From assembly GCF_943734655.1 (NCBI RefSeq), contig NC_071354.1, forward strand, positions 12,432,001 to 12,496,000: a DNA stretch of 64,000 bases. The letters run 5' to 3'. Below the pieces are notes generated by a model, which had not been told where the DNA came from, did no database searches, and was given only the letters and a program-made list of their open reading frames with translations. This DNA is from Sabethes cyaneus (taxonomy: Eukaryota > Arthropoda > Insecta > Diptera > Culicidae). The position numbers and the translations under genes were made by a program. Shown here piece by piece: positions 47,220 to 61,825 of the stretch (its first letter is position 1; each line of letters opens with the position of its first letter).

Positions 47220-49200
47220 CTCCCACATGCCAAATTTGGTTCCATTTGCTTGATTAGTTCTCAAGTTATAAGGAAATTTGAATTTCATTTGTATGGGAGC
47301 TCCCCTCTTAAAAGGGAAAGGGTTCGTAATTCACCATAGAAAAAATTTCTGCCATGTAAAACTCCCACATGCCAAATTTGGTTCCATTTGATTGATTGGT
47401 TCTCGAGATAAGAGGAAATTTGCATTTCATTTGTATGGCAGCCCACCCTCTTAAAGGGGAGATGGGCCATTACTCGCTTTTTAAAGAAGAGAGGGGTCTC
47501 AATTCACCATAGAAAAAAATCTTGCGTCCAAAACCACTTACATGTCAAATTTGGTTCCATTTGCTTGATTAGTTCTCGAGTTATGAGGAAATTTGTTTTT
47601 CATTTGTATAGGAGCCCCCCCTCCTAAAGTGGGGAGGGGTCCCAATTCATCATAGAAAAAAAATTTGTCTCCAAAAACACCCATGTGTCAAATTTGGTTC
47701 CAGTTGCTTGATTAGTTCTCGAGTTATGAGGAAATTTGTATTTCGTTTGTATAGGAGCCCCCCTCTTATGGGGAGCCAAATTTGGCACGTGGGTGTTTTT
47801 GGAGACAAAAACTTTTTCTATGATGAACTGGGACCCCTCCCCACTTTAGGAGGGGGGCTCCCATACAAATGAAATACAAATTTCCTCATAACTGAAGAAC
47901 TAATCAAGCAAATGGAACAAAATTTGGCATGTGAAAGTTTTCGAGGGCAAGAATATTTTCTATGGTGAATAAGGACCCCTTTAGGGGGGAGGGGTTCTAA
48001 TTCACCATAGAAAATATTCATGCCCTAGAAAACTTTCACATGCCAAATATGGTTCCATTTGCTTGATTAATTCTTGAGTTATGAGGAAATTTGCATTTTA
48101 TTTGTATAGGAGCCCCCCTTCCTAAAGTGGGGAGGGGTCCCAATTCATCATAGAAAAAAATTTTGTCTCCAAAAACACCCACGTGCCAAATTTTGTTTCA
48201 TTTGCTTGATTAGTTCTCGAGTTATGAGGTAATTTGTAGTTCGTTTGTATAGGAGCCCCCCCTTTTAAAGTGGGGAGGGGTCCTTATTCACCATAGAAAA
48301 TATTCTTGCCCTCGAAAACTTTCACATGCCAAATTTTGTTCCATTTGCTTGATTAGTTCTTCAGTTATGAGGAAATTTGTATTTCATTTGTATGGGAGCC
48401 CCCCTCCTAAAGTGGGGAGGGGTCCCAGTTCATCATAGAAAAAGTTTTTGTCTCCAAAAACACCCACGTGCCAAATTTGGTTCCATTTGCTTGATTAGTT
48501 CTTGAGTTATGAGGAAATTTGTATTTCGTTTGTATAGGAGCCCCCCCTCCTAAAGTTGGGAGGGGTCCCATTTCACCATATAAAATATTCATGCCCTAGA
48601 AAACTTTCACATGCCAAATATGGTTCCATTTGCTTGAGTAATTCTCGAGTTATGAGGAAATTTGCATTTCATTTGTATAGGAGCCCCCCTTCCTAAAGTG
48701 GGGAGGGGTCCCAATTCATCATAGAAAAAATTTTTGTCTCCAAAAACACCCACGTGCCAAATTTGGTTCCATTTGCTTAATTACTTCTCGAGTTATGAGG
48801 AAAATTGTGTTTCTTTGGTACAGGAGCCCCCCCTCTTAAAGTGGGGAGGGGTCCTAATTTACTATAGAAAATATTCTTGCCCTCGAAAACCTTCACATGC
48901 CAAATTTGGTTCCATTTGCTTGATTAGTTCTCGAGTTATGAGGAAATTTGTATGGAAGCCCCCCCTTTTAAAGAGGAGAGGAGTTATAATTCCCCTTATA
49001 AAGAGGGGAGGGGTCTCAATTTACCATAGAATAACTTCTTGTCACCGAAGACACCCACATGCCAAATTTTGTGCTATTTGCTTGATTAGTTGTCGAGTTA
49101 TGCAGAAATTTGTGTTTCATTTGTATGGGAGCCCCCCCTCTTAGTGGGGGGAGGGGTTTCTAACCATCACTAAAACCTTTCCTGGCCCCGAAAAACCTCT
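47220..49200 (+). repeat. Internal repeat array of Helitron-like element C
   Basis: About 14 diverged units of roughly 140-165 bp, each with CATGCCAAATTTGGTTCCAT, TTGATTAGTTCTCGAGTTAT and a GC-rich CCCCCCTCCTAAAGTGGGGA-like hairpin box. Units within about 47768-47990 run in the opposite orientation. Confidence 0.88.
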
Positions 49201-49258
49201 ACATGCATATTTTCATGGCGATTGGTTCAGTAGTTTTCGATTCTATAAGGAACATACG

Positions 49259-52596
<3,338 letters not shown>

Positions 52597-52619
52597 AATC
52601 CTTCTTTATAGGTATAGAT

Positions 52620-53359
52620 TATTATGTTCTTATTATCATTATATACGATAGAAAATCGACTTGGGCCCACTTTATCAAGCTTTAATTACGATTTCGAATT
52701 TGTTAAGAGATATTTACGATAATTTTCATACTTTAACATACGAGTTGGTGCTCGCTAGGTAATTCGCCTACGACTTGCAGGTTTCATCATCTGTTTTCGA
52801 AAAATCTTGGACACTGGACTGCCGTAAACCAACTCGTAAACAGCAAGAGCAATTACTGTTTAAGAGTTGGTTTCAGGCGCTGCAAGCTGCATAAAGTAAG
52901 CATTTAAATGATGTTTGAACATGCGTTGTTTAAGCTACTTTAAGTTTTTCAAACCAGCTTTCCTCTAAGGCTGATAAACAAGCTTAATAGCGGCTTTTGT
53001 GCTAAATAGTCCGCTTCTAAACAGCCATAAACATCAAATGGCTGCTAAAAGGTGTTAAAGTGGCTTTATAAACTAGTAGAGGCTTTCATTAGACTCACTG
53101 CTTTCAAACCACTTTAAAGCTGTTTAAGGATGTTAAAGTGGCTTTACAAACTAATACCAGGCTTTTATTCGGCTCACAGCACACATACTGTCAGATCATA
53201 GAATGTTGCAATTCGACTGGCAGCAGAAATATATGTCAGTTATCGCCATTATCGACTGCTTCAAGTGTAAAGATATTTTCACTGTCTGTTCTGCAGATGC
53301 AGATGGAATGGATCATACAGTGAGTGCTTATGTTATGGATGCCCGCCCAGTTAGATTTT
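52620..53359. other. Unclassified DNA with a short direct repeat
   Basis: TGTTAAAGTGGCTTTATAAA at about 53055 recurs as TGTTAAAGTGGCTTTACAAA about 76 bp further on, each followed by GGCTTT(C/T)ATT and a CTCAC motif. It is probably a degraded repeat; family unknown. Confidence 0.4.
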
Positions 53360-53560
53360 AGGTACGATGCTGGTCTAGCAATCCAGTCGTCGTATGTTCG
53401 AACCCCGGCTAGGCGGAACGTGCTAGATAGGCAGTAGGATCGTTACACTGGCCCCGTAACTTTCCTGTACTCTAACAGCCGGCTGCGAAGTCTGTCGATA
53501 AAGAAGGGACATATCTAATGACGGTTTAAGCCCACGGGTTTGCTTTGCTTATGGATCAGA
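53360..53560 (+). mobile_element. tRNA-derived SINE (family 1), best copy
   Basis: A tRNA-like head GGTACGATGCTGGTCTAGCA, CCAGTCGTCGTATGTTCGAA and CCCCGGCT has recognisable A and B boxes. The body then has GTAGGATCGTTACACTGGCC, CCTGTACTCTAACAGCCGGC, GCGAAGTCTGTCGATAAAGA and ATCTAATGACGGTTTAAGCC, with a TTTGCTTTGCTT tail. It defines the family used for the other copies in this window. Confidence 0.82.
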
Positions 53561-53685
53561 AGGCGGTTCAATTCCCGAAAGAAGACGACATCGACATGCA
53601 TTTTTAATTAATATCTTGCATATACGAATTCAAGTTATTCGAAATGATCAAAATTAGGCTTCATTTGCAGCTTTGAGAGCAGATA

Positions 53686-54121
53686 CCCAAGTAACAATTT
53701 TAGGCCGATCAAACGCTTTTAAAGCTGAATTTATTCAACCTGTGGCTAAACTAAGGTTTAGTTTTAGAAGTGAAAACATTTTTTCAGCTCTTAAACATCT
53801 AAATCTGGAGATTTTATTAAGCTTCGGGCTTGTTAATAGCTGCTTTCGAAACTGCAATGGAGCTTAATAGAGACTTTTGCGCGTTTTTAAAAAACCAATT
53901 TGCGCAAAGCTGGAAACAAGGCGCACAGAGGTTATATGAAGGGCGATAGAATTGCTTAACAAGAGTTTTTTTTCTGCCTCAAACGAAATAGGTTGTGTAA
54001 ATTCTCCAATTTCGGCTGAATTGTAGAATTGTTTACATAAATTTTATTCGATGCATATTCAGCTATGGCTGAATAATAATGGCTACTAAAATGTTTAATC
54101 AGCCCATAAATATTTCTTGGG
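53686..54121. mobile_element. MITE with CCCAAG...CTTGGG ends
   Basis: 436 bp. The left end reads CCCAAGTAACAATTTTAGGC and the right end, complemented, CCCAAGAAATATTTATGGGC. Inverted similarity continues through GATCAAACGCTTTTA versus GATTAAACATTTTA. No coding sequence. A target duplication was not resolved. A second copy in opposite orientation is at 30604-32402. Confidence 0.72.
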
Positions 54122-54129
54122 ATGTCCTC

Positions 54130-55010
54130 CGTGAGCAGCCTCACTTCAAGTTTATAAAGAACTACTGGTCTAATGATGGTTTAGCAAAGGATAAAGTAGG
54201 CCCGGTTTCTCGCTTGAATGCGCCACTGAATCCCCTTGCTAGTATTGCTGTCCGCGGTCACCAGCGATCCCAAATACACGAACTTGTCCAACACTTTGGG
54301 ACCGTGGGAGGCACGCGTATGTTTCTTTTGACTCTTCCTTTCATGTATTTCGTCCTCGACGCATTTATTTTTAGCCCAAGCCTCATAGACTCCACTTTCA
54401 GGCTGGCATAAATTGCCTCCGCCATCGTAAATTTCTGGGCTATGATATCAAATTATGCAAAGCTTAGAAGTTGGCTACCCTTGGTAAAAAGTTGGCTCGT
54501 GCCTCTCGTTTTGACACCCGCTCTTCGGATCACCCCCTCAAGAACGATGTTGAACAGCTTGCAGGATAAGCCGTCACCTTGACTCAACCCTCGCCGTGTT
54601 TCGAAGGGATTCGAGAGTGTCTCCGAGATGCGCACGAAACATATTATTCGATCCAATGTAGCTCTGATCAGTCACGTTCGTCACAGTCCGGGAAACCGTG
54701 TTCGTGCATTATCTGCAGTAGCTGGTCTCGATCGACTGTATCGTACGCTGCTTTGAAATCAATAAAGATGTGATGCGTGGCCACGTTGTACTCCCGATAT
54801 TTCTAAGAACTGTCGGATTGCTTCCATTTATTCCTTCGGTAGCTTCTGTTCCCCTCAAATCTCGGAAATTATTTAGTAATAGAGCTGTTGCCAGCGTTTC
54901 TCGGTCATGTTATTAAATAGGCGATCCTTACCAGCGGCTTTGTTGGTCTTCAGCAACCCGATTTCTCGTTTGACTTCTTGAAGATCAGGTGAAGGGACAT
55001 TACTACCTTC
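54130..55010 (-). pseudogene. RTE-type LINE reverse transcriptase remnant
   Basis: Minus-strand pieces in order: VKREIGLLKTNKAAGKDR (about 54915-54970), HIFIDFKAAYDTVDRDQLLQ (about 54715-54775), ISETLSNPFETRRGLSQGDG followed by LSCKLFNIVLEGVIRRAGVK (54510-54630), and EAIYASLKVESMRLGLKINA followed by SRTKYMKGRV (about 54330-54425). The FIDFKAAYD, GLxQGD and INASRTKYM blocks identify an RTE/BovB-like RT. The YADD box region is lost between the pieces. It has several frameshifts and stops, and no partner endonuclease nearby. Confidence 0.8.
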
Positions 55011-58000
55011 TATGGGCCCCCTAGGTTAACTTCCTGCATCGAATATCTTTCAGTTCACCCAGAGCTGATAACATTTCACTTGCTCTGGTTTTCAAAGATA
55101 AACCACGTAAGCACCACAATGGTTACAGTAGACTCTTTAAATTTATATCTTACGTTAAGCAGCCCGAAAACTTACCCACAGAAGTTGCCCGCAATCAAAT
55201 CCGTAACTCACCCGTTCCACCGAGCCGAGCCGTATTGTGCCAACACGAAAACAACTCAAACTTGTACGACCCTACAGAGCTCATTGCGCGTCGCCGGGTG
55301 GAAAACTCTGACTCTGGCTCAGTTGGGTTCGGTTTCGGGGTTTGCATTTCCCGTTCCGGTGGAATTCCGTCACAGCACAAAGTTGACCACCGACCCCGGC
55401 CGGCGAGTGCAGTGGAACGAGAAAGACAGTCAATCTCTTCGTCGATGCCTTCACTGTGAATCGATTCACATTTGCGAAGTATTTTGAAAACTAGCCTAAC
55501 CAAAATGTGTCCGTTTCGCCGTGAAGCCACATGGTGTCTGCTGTCGCACAGAAGGGAAATGAATCGTCGCCGCGTCGAACGTCGGACAACGATAGCTCAT
55601 TCTGCTTCTCCGTTTAGTTGGTTTGGTTGGTTCGGTGCGAAAATGTTCTCTGTAGGTTGAGAACACCCCGAGAATCCGCTCTGGTGGACGGCCGCAAACA
55701 GACGGCACTGGAGAGGAGTGGCCGTCCGACGACAAACAACGATGTTTTAACTCGACCGGTGTGCGGTTTTTCGGGCCAGTTCTACTCGACGGACCAAAAA
55801 CAAAAATTGTTTAGATAAATATAATGCAACATCTGGTTTGGCAGGCAATTCTAATTGAAAATTTCGCAATTTATTGTTTAGGAAATTTAATTTATTCTCT
55901 GGCGGGACTCGTTATCAACAGTGCTCACTGTTCCATGTCCGCCTGCCTCCGGCAGGACGAAACCGCCCCTCGACAGTCCCTTTCGGTCTAATTTTGCACA
56001 GTGAGTCAATGTATGTTCAGCAGTGTGACTCTAATATCGAAGCTTCTCGGCCAAAAATCTGACGGACGAATCAGTGTGCAGCAAAATCCAAGTTCGACAT
56101 AATCCGTCCCCGGGTTCCGAGCGTGTTTACCACACACCGACTAAGTCGGCTGATTGAGAGCATACTTCTCCTCGTATATATTCCCTGCGAGGTTTCGAAC
56201 AAAAGTTGTCCCATCATGTGATACTCGTTTTCCCTGCCTGCCACTGATGTGTATTTATTTACGCCGGGCTCGTCGTTTCCTTCCTTTGACTTCATTGGAA
56301 AACCGCAGATCAAGCGAATTTCCATTCACAATTCCCTGCTGGGACAGCGCGCGGCTGCGAAAACGTTCAATTGTCTCATTTTCAATTGCCAACTGCCGAG
56401 CTGATAGGTATTGAGTCATCTGTAAAGCACTCGGTATTCGTCTATCTAGCCTAGGACCTAGGAGTCCCTTTCCCTTCTGATGGAGGAGACCCGTGGTAGG
56501 TTTTGGTCTCCACAGACATACACAGTCAATTGATAATGCGAAGAGGTCGTAGCCGGCAGTTATGCACAATGCTTGAGTGCAATTTGTATGCATTAGAGCG
56601 TTAAATTCCACAAAGTGGTTCCGTGCTCCATTACTGTCTTGATTTAATCAGCATTGCCCATAAATTGGGTTTCAAAGGAGCGCTGAAATGCGCAATTTAA
56701 TAGCCCTCGACAGAAGATGTGTGAACGAAACTACACACGGCAGTCCCGGAGGAACTCCACTTTCATCTGCGGTCGTAATCGAGCTCGTTATGCTGTGCTT
56801 GGTGGAACTGCTTACTTGCTTGCTTGCTCAGCAACACCGTTTCTTGCTTGCAAAATTATTCAGATTGGAGAAAAGTTACGACTGTCACTCTATCACTTTT
56901 GAGCCATGATAACATTAAATTTTTATGCCGTTAGGTACGGCTGAACTGGTCAATAAATTTATTCTTCCTGCTTCCTGCTGATGCTGCTGTGGCCGGTGAT
57001 AGCTCACTAGAAAACCTGAAACTGTTCGGTGATTGAGCTGCTTACACGCAGAAGAGAATAATACCCACGGAATCTAAAATGTATGACTATCATCAGGAAA
57101 ATTATCCCCCATTAAGTCCGAACAGATTGCCATTCTCCGCGGTGCCGCACGGGTACCGGGACTGGCAATAGTAGGTAGCAGCAGCGCAGCACGCATAAAT
57201 TCACCCCAATCCTATCAAAATTCGGCGGTGCGGTCCGACGACGGTGGCCCTCAATCAATCCGAAATGGCAAATGAACCGTAAAACGTTTAATGATTGGTA
57301 ACATTTTAACGATATCATGCTGGTGAATCAAAGCCTCAACCGCCATTCCGGTGCAGCTAGCTCACTGTGGAGTGGAGTAGAGTGGAGTGGGTGGAACGTG
57401 AAAAAAATACGCGCTACCACCGGCCGGGATGCTCGCATTTCAAAGCGCGGTTTATGATGCTGGCGTAAAAAGGCGCGGCGGGATGAATGTGTGTGCAGCA
57501 TTTTTTTTGTGTTCGTTCGCTTTTTCTACCTCGATGCAACCTATTTCTGCCCGAGGCTACGATTTAATTCGGATGAGTGCGTTACTTTAATACCGGTATT
57601 TGTACTACCTGCAACTGATGTTATGGGATTGCAGTTTGTTGCTTGCCGGTTGCAATAGCACACGGTTTGTCATGCGAAAATCAGCTGCCTAACCTCAAAA
57701 CTGGTTTAGTTTATGGTCTAGTTTTCAAAAAAGCAGTTATGAAGGTTCATATATACATTTTAATCTTCTGTTGACAGTAAAATGGTAATACTTTCAGAGT
57801 AATAGAGAGCTGTCTGCATTCATTGGCAGCCAAATAAGTTATGTCAAAAAACCGATAACTTTAAAATAACTTTATTCTGGGCATAGACCAAGTTGTAATG
57901 TTCAGCAAAAATTATAAGTATAAGTGTTACATATTTTGCACAGTATAATTAAATACGATTCATCTCGGAATATCTCGTAATTTTCGTCATACAGAAAGTT

Positions 58001-58675
58001 GAAGTAATGTTACTGCCTTGGACAATGTTGATTAGTTGGTCACTATTCGGAGAAAGTTTACGAGTAATTTCATTAATGCTGCACCTAGAATACTAGTCAC
58101 TATTTAGATGATGTAGACTTCAATGTAGGCGATGGAAATTCGATTTTTAAGGCGCTCGTTTACATACATTTTGCTGCTAATGTTACCATTGATGACAAAT
58201 TGTGGTTTTCGCGAGAGATGCTCTATAACGAACCAAATGTTCCCCTTGCGATTCATCCTCAATAATTTCTGAGCAGGGCCGTTAAATGTACGGGTTGGTG
58301 ACAAAAATTTGAAGACATTTACCGTATTTTCTTGGTACCAGTCTTGCGACATGTTACTGGTACACAAGTACCGGTAAGAAATGCAAGAACAACGAAAACA
58401 TATTTTGTTCTATGTGTCGTACACTTTTCGGTATGGGGTAGAAAATGGCATCAGTCTTGGATTTGTATTCCCTTTTGCTATTGCGCACGTAAGCCAAACA
58501 TACAGATTTGCCCCAAACAACACGGTTTAAAATAAGAAGGTTCCCCAGACACCTTATTTTTTATCTCTTCTGTCAACAAATGAATGAAGTTTTTATTTGC
58601 TGCAGTTTACATCCCACCTGACAGAAGTAAATCTTATCGATGAACATAATCTCTCAATCCGTGAATTACCTGTCA
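55011..58675. other. Unclassified, comparatively repeat-poor DNA
   Basis: GC-richer at 55180-55800 and 57120-57500, AT-rich from 57700. GTGGAGTGGAGTAGAGTGGA is at about 57366. Open frames are short, overlap on both strands and show no recognised domain. No exon supported. Confidence 0.4.
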
Positions 58676-58795
58676 AAGGCCCCGTTACACTGGTCCCGTA
58701 ATTTTCCTGTACTCTAAACAGCTGGCTGCGAAGTCTGTCGATAAAGAAGGGTAATGTCTAATGACGGTTTAAGCCCAAGGCTTTGCTTTTACATG
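58676..58795 (+). mobile_element. tRNA-derived SINE (family 1), 5'-truncated
   Basis: Begins within the body (CCCCGTTACACTGGTCCCGT), continues TCCTGTACTCTAAACAGCTG, GCGAAGTCTGTCGATAAAGA and TGTCTAATGACGGTTTAAGC, and ends GCTTTGCTTTT. 5' truncation is typical of target-primed retrotransposition. Confidence 0.78.
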
Positions 58796-58854
58796 ACATT
58801 TGTGGTGATTATAACCAACCGCAAATTTCTTGGTTTTATGGAGTGGCCAGACTA

Positions 58855-59090
58855 ATTTCAAGTTTCTAGTCTTGACCTTGAAATGCGGTCATACATATAT
58901 ATTAATATTTTTTTTGAAATGATGGTTCTACAATTGATGAAGGGACGGTAGGGGAAAGAAATAAAAATTTGGTGAAGGAGGGGGAGAGTGGAAAGGAAAG
59001 AAGGGGGAGGGGATATTGGTAGCTACTCTTGACAAGTAGTCATTTTGACTCCTACCTTTTGTCCAATGCTGGAAGGTGCATGAGTTAATG
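58855..59090 (-). mobile_element. SINE-like repeat (family 3), reverse copy
   Basis: On the minus strand: GCACCTTCCAGCATTGGACA, GTAGGAGTCAAAATGACTAC, a pyrimidine tract, CTTCATCAATTGTAGAACCA and TTCAAGGTCAAGACTAGAAA. It matches 14110-14380 over its length. Confidence 0.7.
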
Positions 59091-59279
59091 GAGTGGATGG
59101 AGTATAGTACAAATATTCTCGCGAAACTTTTCAAAAGGATCTAAGTAACATTGAGACTCTCTTTGGTGTCCCTCTCTTCTGATGATTGCGGCGACATAAA
59201 TACATTTTAACTAAAGTTTTCTTAACGAATAGCTAGTTGTTGACGCGAGGAACCGATTCATGCAAAGCTGATGTATTAA

Positions 59280-59996
59280 GGAGACATGAACGACTAAAAA
59301 GTTTGGAAAAATCTTAATTTTTTTATTTCAGATTTTGATTCTGCAGTCTTTTCCGCTTATTTTGATACTGAATTTTTAATGATCCGACCACGGGAAGCGG
59401 CCGAAAAACGATCATACACATAAGCATTCCACTGCGACGTGGAACAACTTCTACGGAATAAAACGCCGCTCCTAGAAAACCATGATTTTCAAACTTTATG
59501 TACTTTTTTCTCGTAAACTACACAACGTATTAGAACAAACTTTTTTTTGTTTTGTTGGTAGTAGCTTGGCAAAGGCTTTTATAACTTTTGAGTATCGTAA
59601 ATAAAACACAGCTTGAGAAAAACGAAAAAGAAGAAAAGATGGCTGAAAAAATAAAATTTTGTCTCCTTTTTCTTTTTTCTTTGGCTGTGTTTCGTTTACT
59701 AACCTCAAAAGTTATAAAAGTCTTTGCCATGGTACTACCAACAAAACGAAAAAAGTTTGTTCCAATACGTTGTGTAGTTTCTGAGAAAAAGGTACATAAA
59801 GTTTGAAAATCGAACTATTCCAGGAGCGGTGTTTTATTCCGCCGAAGTTGTACTGGAATACTTATGTGTATGATCGTTTTTCAGCCACTTTCCGTGGTCA
59901 GATCATTACAAATTTAGTGTCAAAATAGGCGGAAAAGCCTGCAGAATCAAAACCTGAAATAAAAAAATAATGATTTTTTTAGTCGTTTATGTCCCC
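59280..59996. mobile_element. 717-bp foldback element flanked by TTAA
   Basis: TTAA at 59276-59279 and 59997-60000 flanks termini GGAGACATGAACGACTAAAA and (complemented) GGGGACATAAACGACTAAAA. The two arms stay complementary across almost the whole length (for example TGATACTGAATTTTTAATGA against TCATTACAAATTTAGTGTCA), meeting near 59638. A TTAA duplication suggests a piggyBac-like mobiliser, but the GG-first termini are not the usual CCC, so the superfamily is unresolved. Confidence 0.78.
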
Positions 59997-60000
59997 TTAA

Positions 60001-60289
60001 AGTGCCTTTGCATCGCTGTTATAAGCGAAAGAGAAGAGACCCGAAGAGAATCTCTCATTGTTACTTAGGTCCTTTTGAAAAGTTCCGCGAGAATTCTCTC
60101 CCGCTTCCTGCTGCTAGCGCTGCACAGTGGTCCAAAAGGGCGAAAAGCGGAACTTTTTTCCTAGTGTCTTTTGCTTTCATTTTATCATTTATGGTTTTCA
60201 GCACTATTGTTCGTATGAATATCCCTTTTAATCTAAAACTGTCGAAAGTTCGTCATCGCTTACTATAATGAAAATAAAAAAATAACTTT
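60001..60289. other. Unclassified spacer
   Basis: No recognised family; a short open frame spans it without a domain. Confidence 0.3.
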
Positions 60290-61825
60290 TTTGTGTTAGG
60301 AAATATAGACATAGTTTCTTCGGTAAAGTTGTATATATTGTAAAAACAAGCAACTTTGCTGAAGAAATAAAATTTCTATCTTTATCGAGCGCTGAACTAT
60401 AGGGCATATTCTTTAAAACTTCTTTAAAAATTGGTTTTTCATACTTAGCTTTTGTTAGTTGCATTTTACAAGTATACAATGTTCTAGGCAATTATCTAAG
60501 TTCTCAAAAAATACGTTTTTGCAGAAGACCGCAAATCTCTTGTACCTTCACTGGCTGAGTTATCGCACATTTAAGCTTTAAATTTCCATAGCTTCCCGAG
60601 CCCATGGGGTAAAATGGGGCAAGCGGATTTATGAAATCAGCGCTTCATTTTAAAGCATTAATCGAGTACTCTAAACTTGTATGGGTTCCACTTGTCCTAA
60701 ACCACCCAAATAAGAGTACGGCAAGCATACGTTTTATTTGTTTCGCGTTCGCTAAAGGCTCGATACACGTTCATTTTTTGTGTCAGTAGATAGACACATG
60801 GTTTCTTCGGCAAAGTTATGGAAAATATATAGGTAAACAACTTTGCTATAGAAAATTTCTATTCCTATCGAGTGCAGAGCTGTAGAGCATTTTCCTTGGA
60901 AATTCTTTAAAAATAAGTTTTGCATACTTAGCTTATGTTGGTTGCATTTTACAGGAATATATGGTTGGCGATATTTGGCGATAGGCGATTATTGAATGAC
61001 TCAAAATACACGTTTTTGCAGAAGATTGCAAATCTCTAGGCCCTTTCCTCACAAAGTTATCGCTTTTGGCTCGTGAAGTTAAGGAAAAATAAAGCTTAAA
61101 TAAGCGATAACTTTGTAAGGAAGGGTCGTAGAGATTTGCAATCTTCTGCAAAAATATGTGTTTTGAGTCTTTTAATAATCGCCTAGAACCATATACAGGG
61201 ATACCTCGATATTAGACAATTTATAATTTCAAAAAGTTGTCTTATATCGAAACATGACTTTTTTTCAGAAAAAAATGCATCTGCGGTCGCCAATTTTACT
61301 CTGTGTTGTATGTTTACGTTTTTTGAACTATTTATTATTGTTTGAACTATTAGTTTTTTACAATTTTTTGGGTTATTTTGAAATAATGATAAAGATGTTC
61401 ATGGCGCTGATTTAGGAATTGAAAATTAGCTCTGGTATCGTTACCAACTATGTCAAAGGGATTTGTTCGATATAAAACAAAAATTGTCTTATATCGAGGT
61501 TGTTTTATAACGAGGCTGTCTTATATCGAGGTATCCCTGTACTCTTGTAAAATGCAACCAACATAAGCTAAATATGAAAAATTTATTTTTGATGAATTTC
61601 CAAAGAAAATGCTCTTCAGCTCTGCACTCGATAGAGATAGAAATGTCATTTCTTGAGCAAAATTATTTGTTTTTATATTTTCTATAACTTTGCCGAAGAA
61701 ATTATGTGTCTATCTACGAATTCAAAAAAAAAAATGAACGTATATCGAGCCTTTCGCGAACGCGAAGCACATTGGGGACAAACGGAACCCATACAAGTTT
61801 ATAGTACTCGACTTAAGCTTTATGA
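60290..61825. repeat. Large imperfect palindrome plus a direct copy of one arm
   Basis: Arms of about 430 bp (60655-61085 and 61095-61820, the latter interrupted) meet around 61085-61095 near AAATAAAGCTTAAATAAGCG. Paired blocks include GCAGAAGATTGCAAATCTC with its complement at 61132-61150, and TTGGTTGCATTTTACA with TGTAAAATGCAACCAA. A third, direct copy of the arm lies at about 60290-60560. No coding sequence. Confidence 0.78.
61196..61539. mobile_element. Pogo-type (Tc1/mariner) MITE inserted in the palindrome
   Basis: 344 bp starting CAGGGATACCTCGATATTAG and ending with the complement of CAGGGATACCTCGATATAAG, flanked by TA (61194-61195 and 61540-61541). CAG-first termini with a CCTCGATxTAxG motif and TA duplication are typical of pogo/Tigger-group elements. 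Internal repeats of the CTCGATATAAGACA motif occur near the right end. Confidence 0.85.

Noticed and set aside
54079..54411. 110-codon plus-strand frame
   Set aside because: It is antisense to the RTE reverse transcriptase remnant, which explains the sequence.
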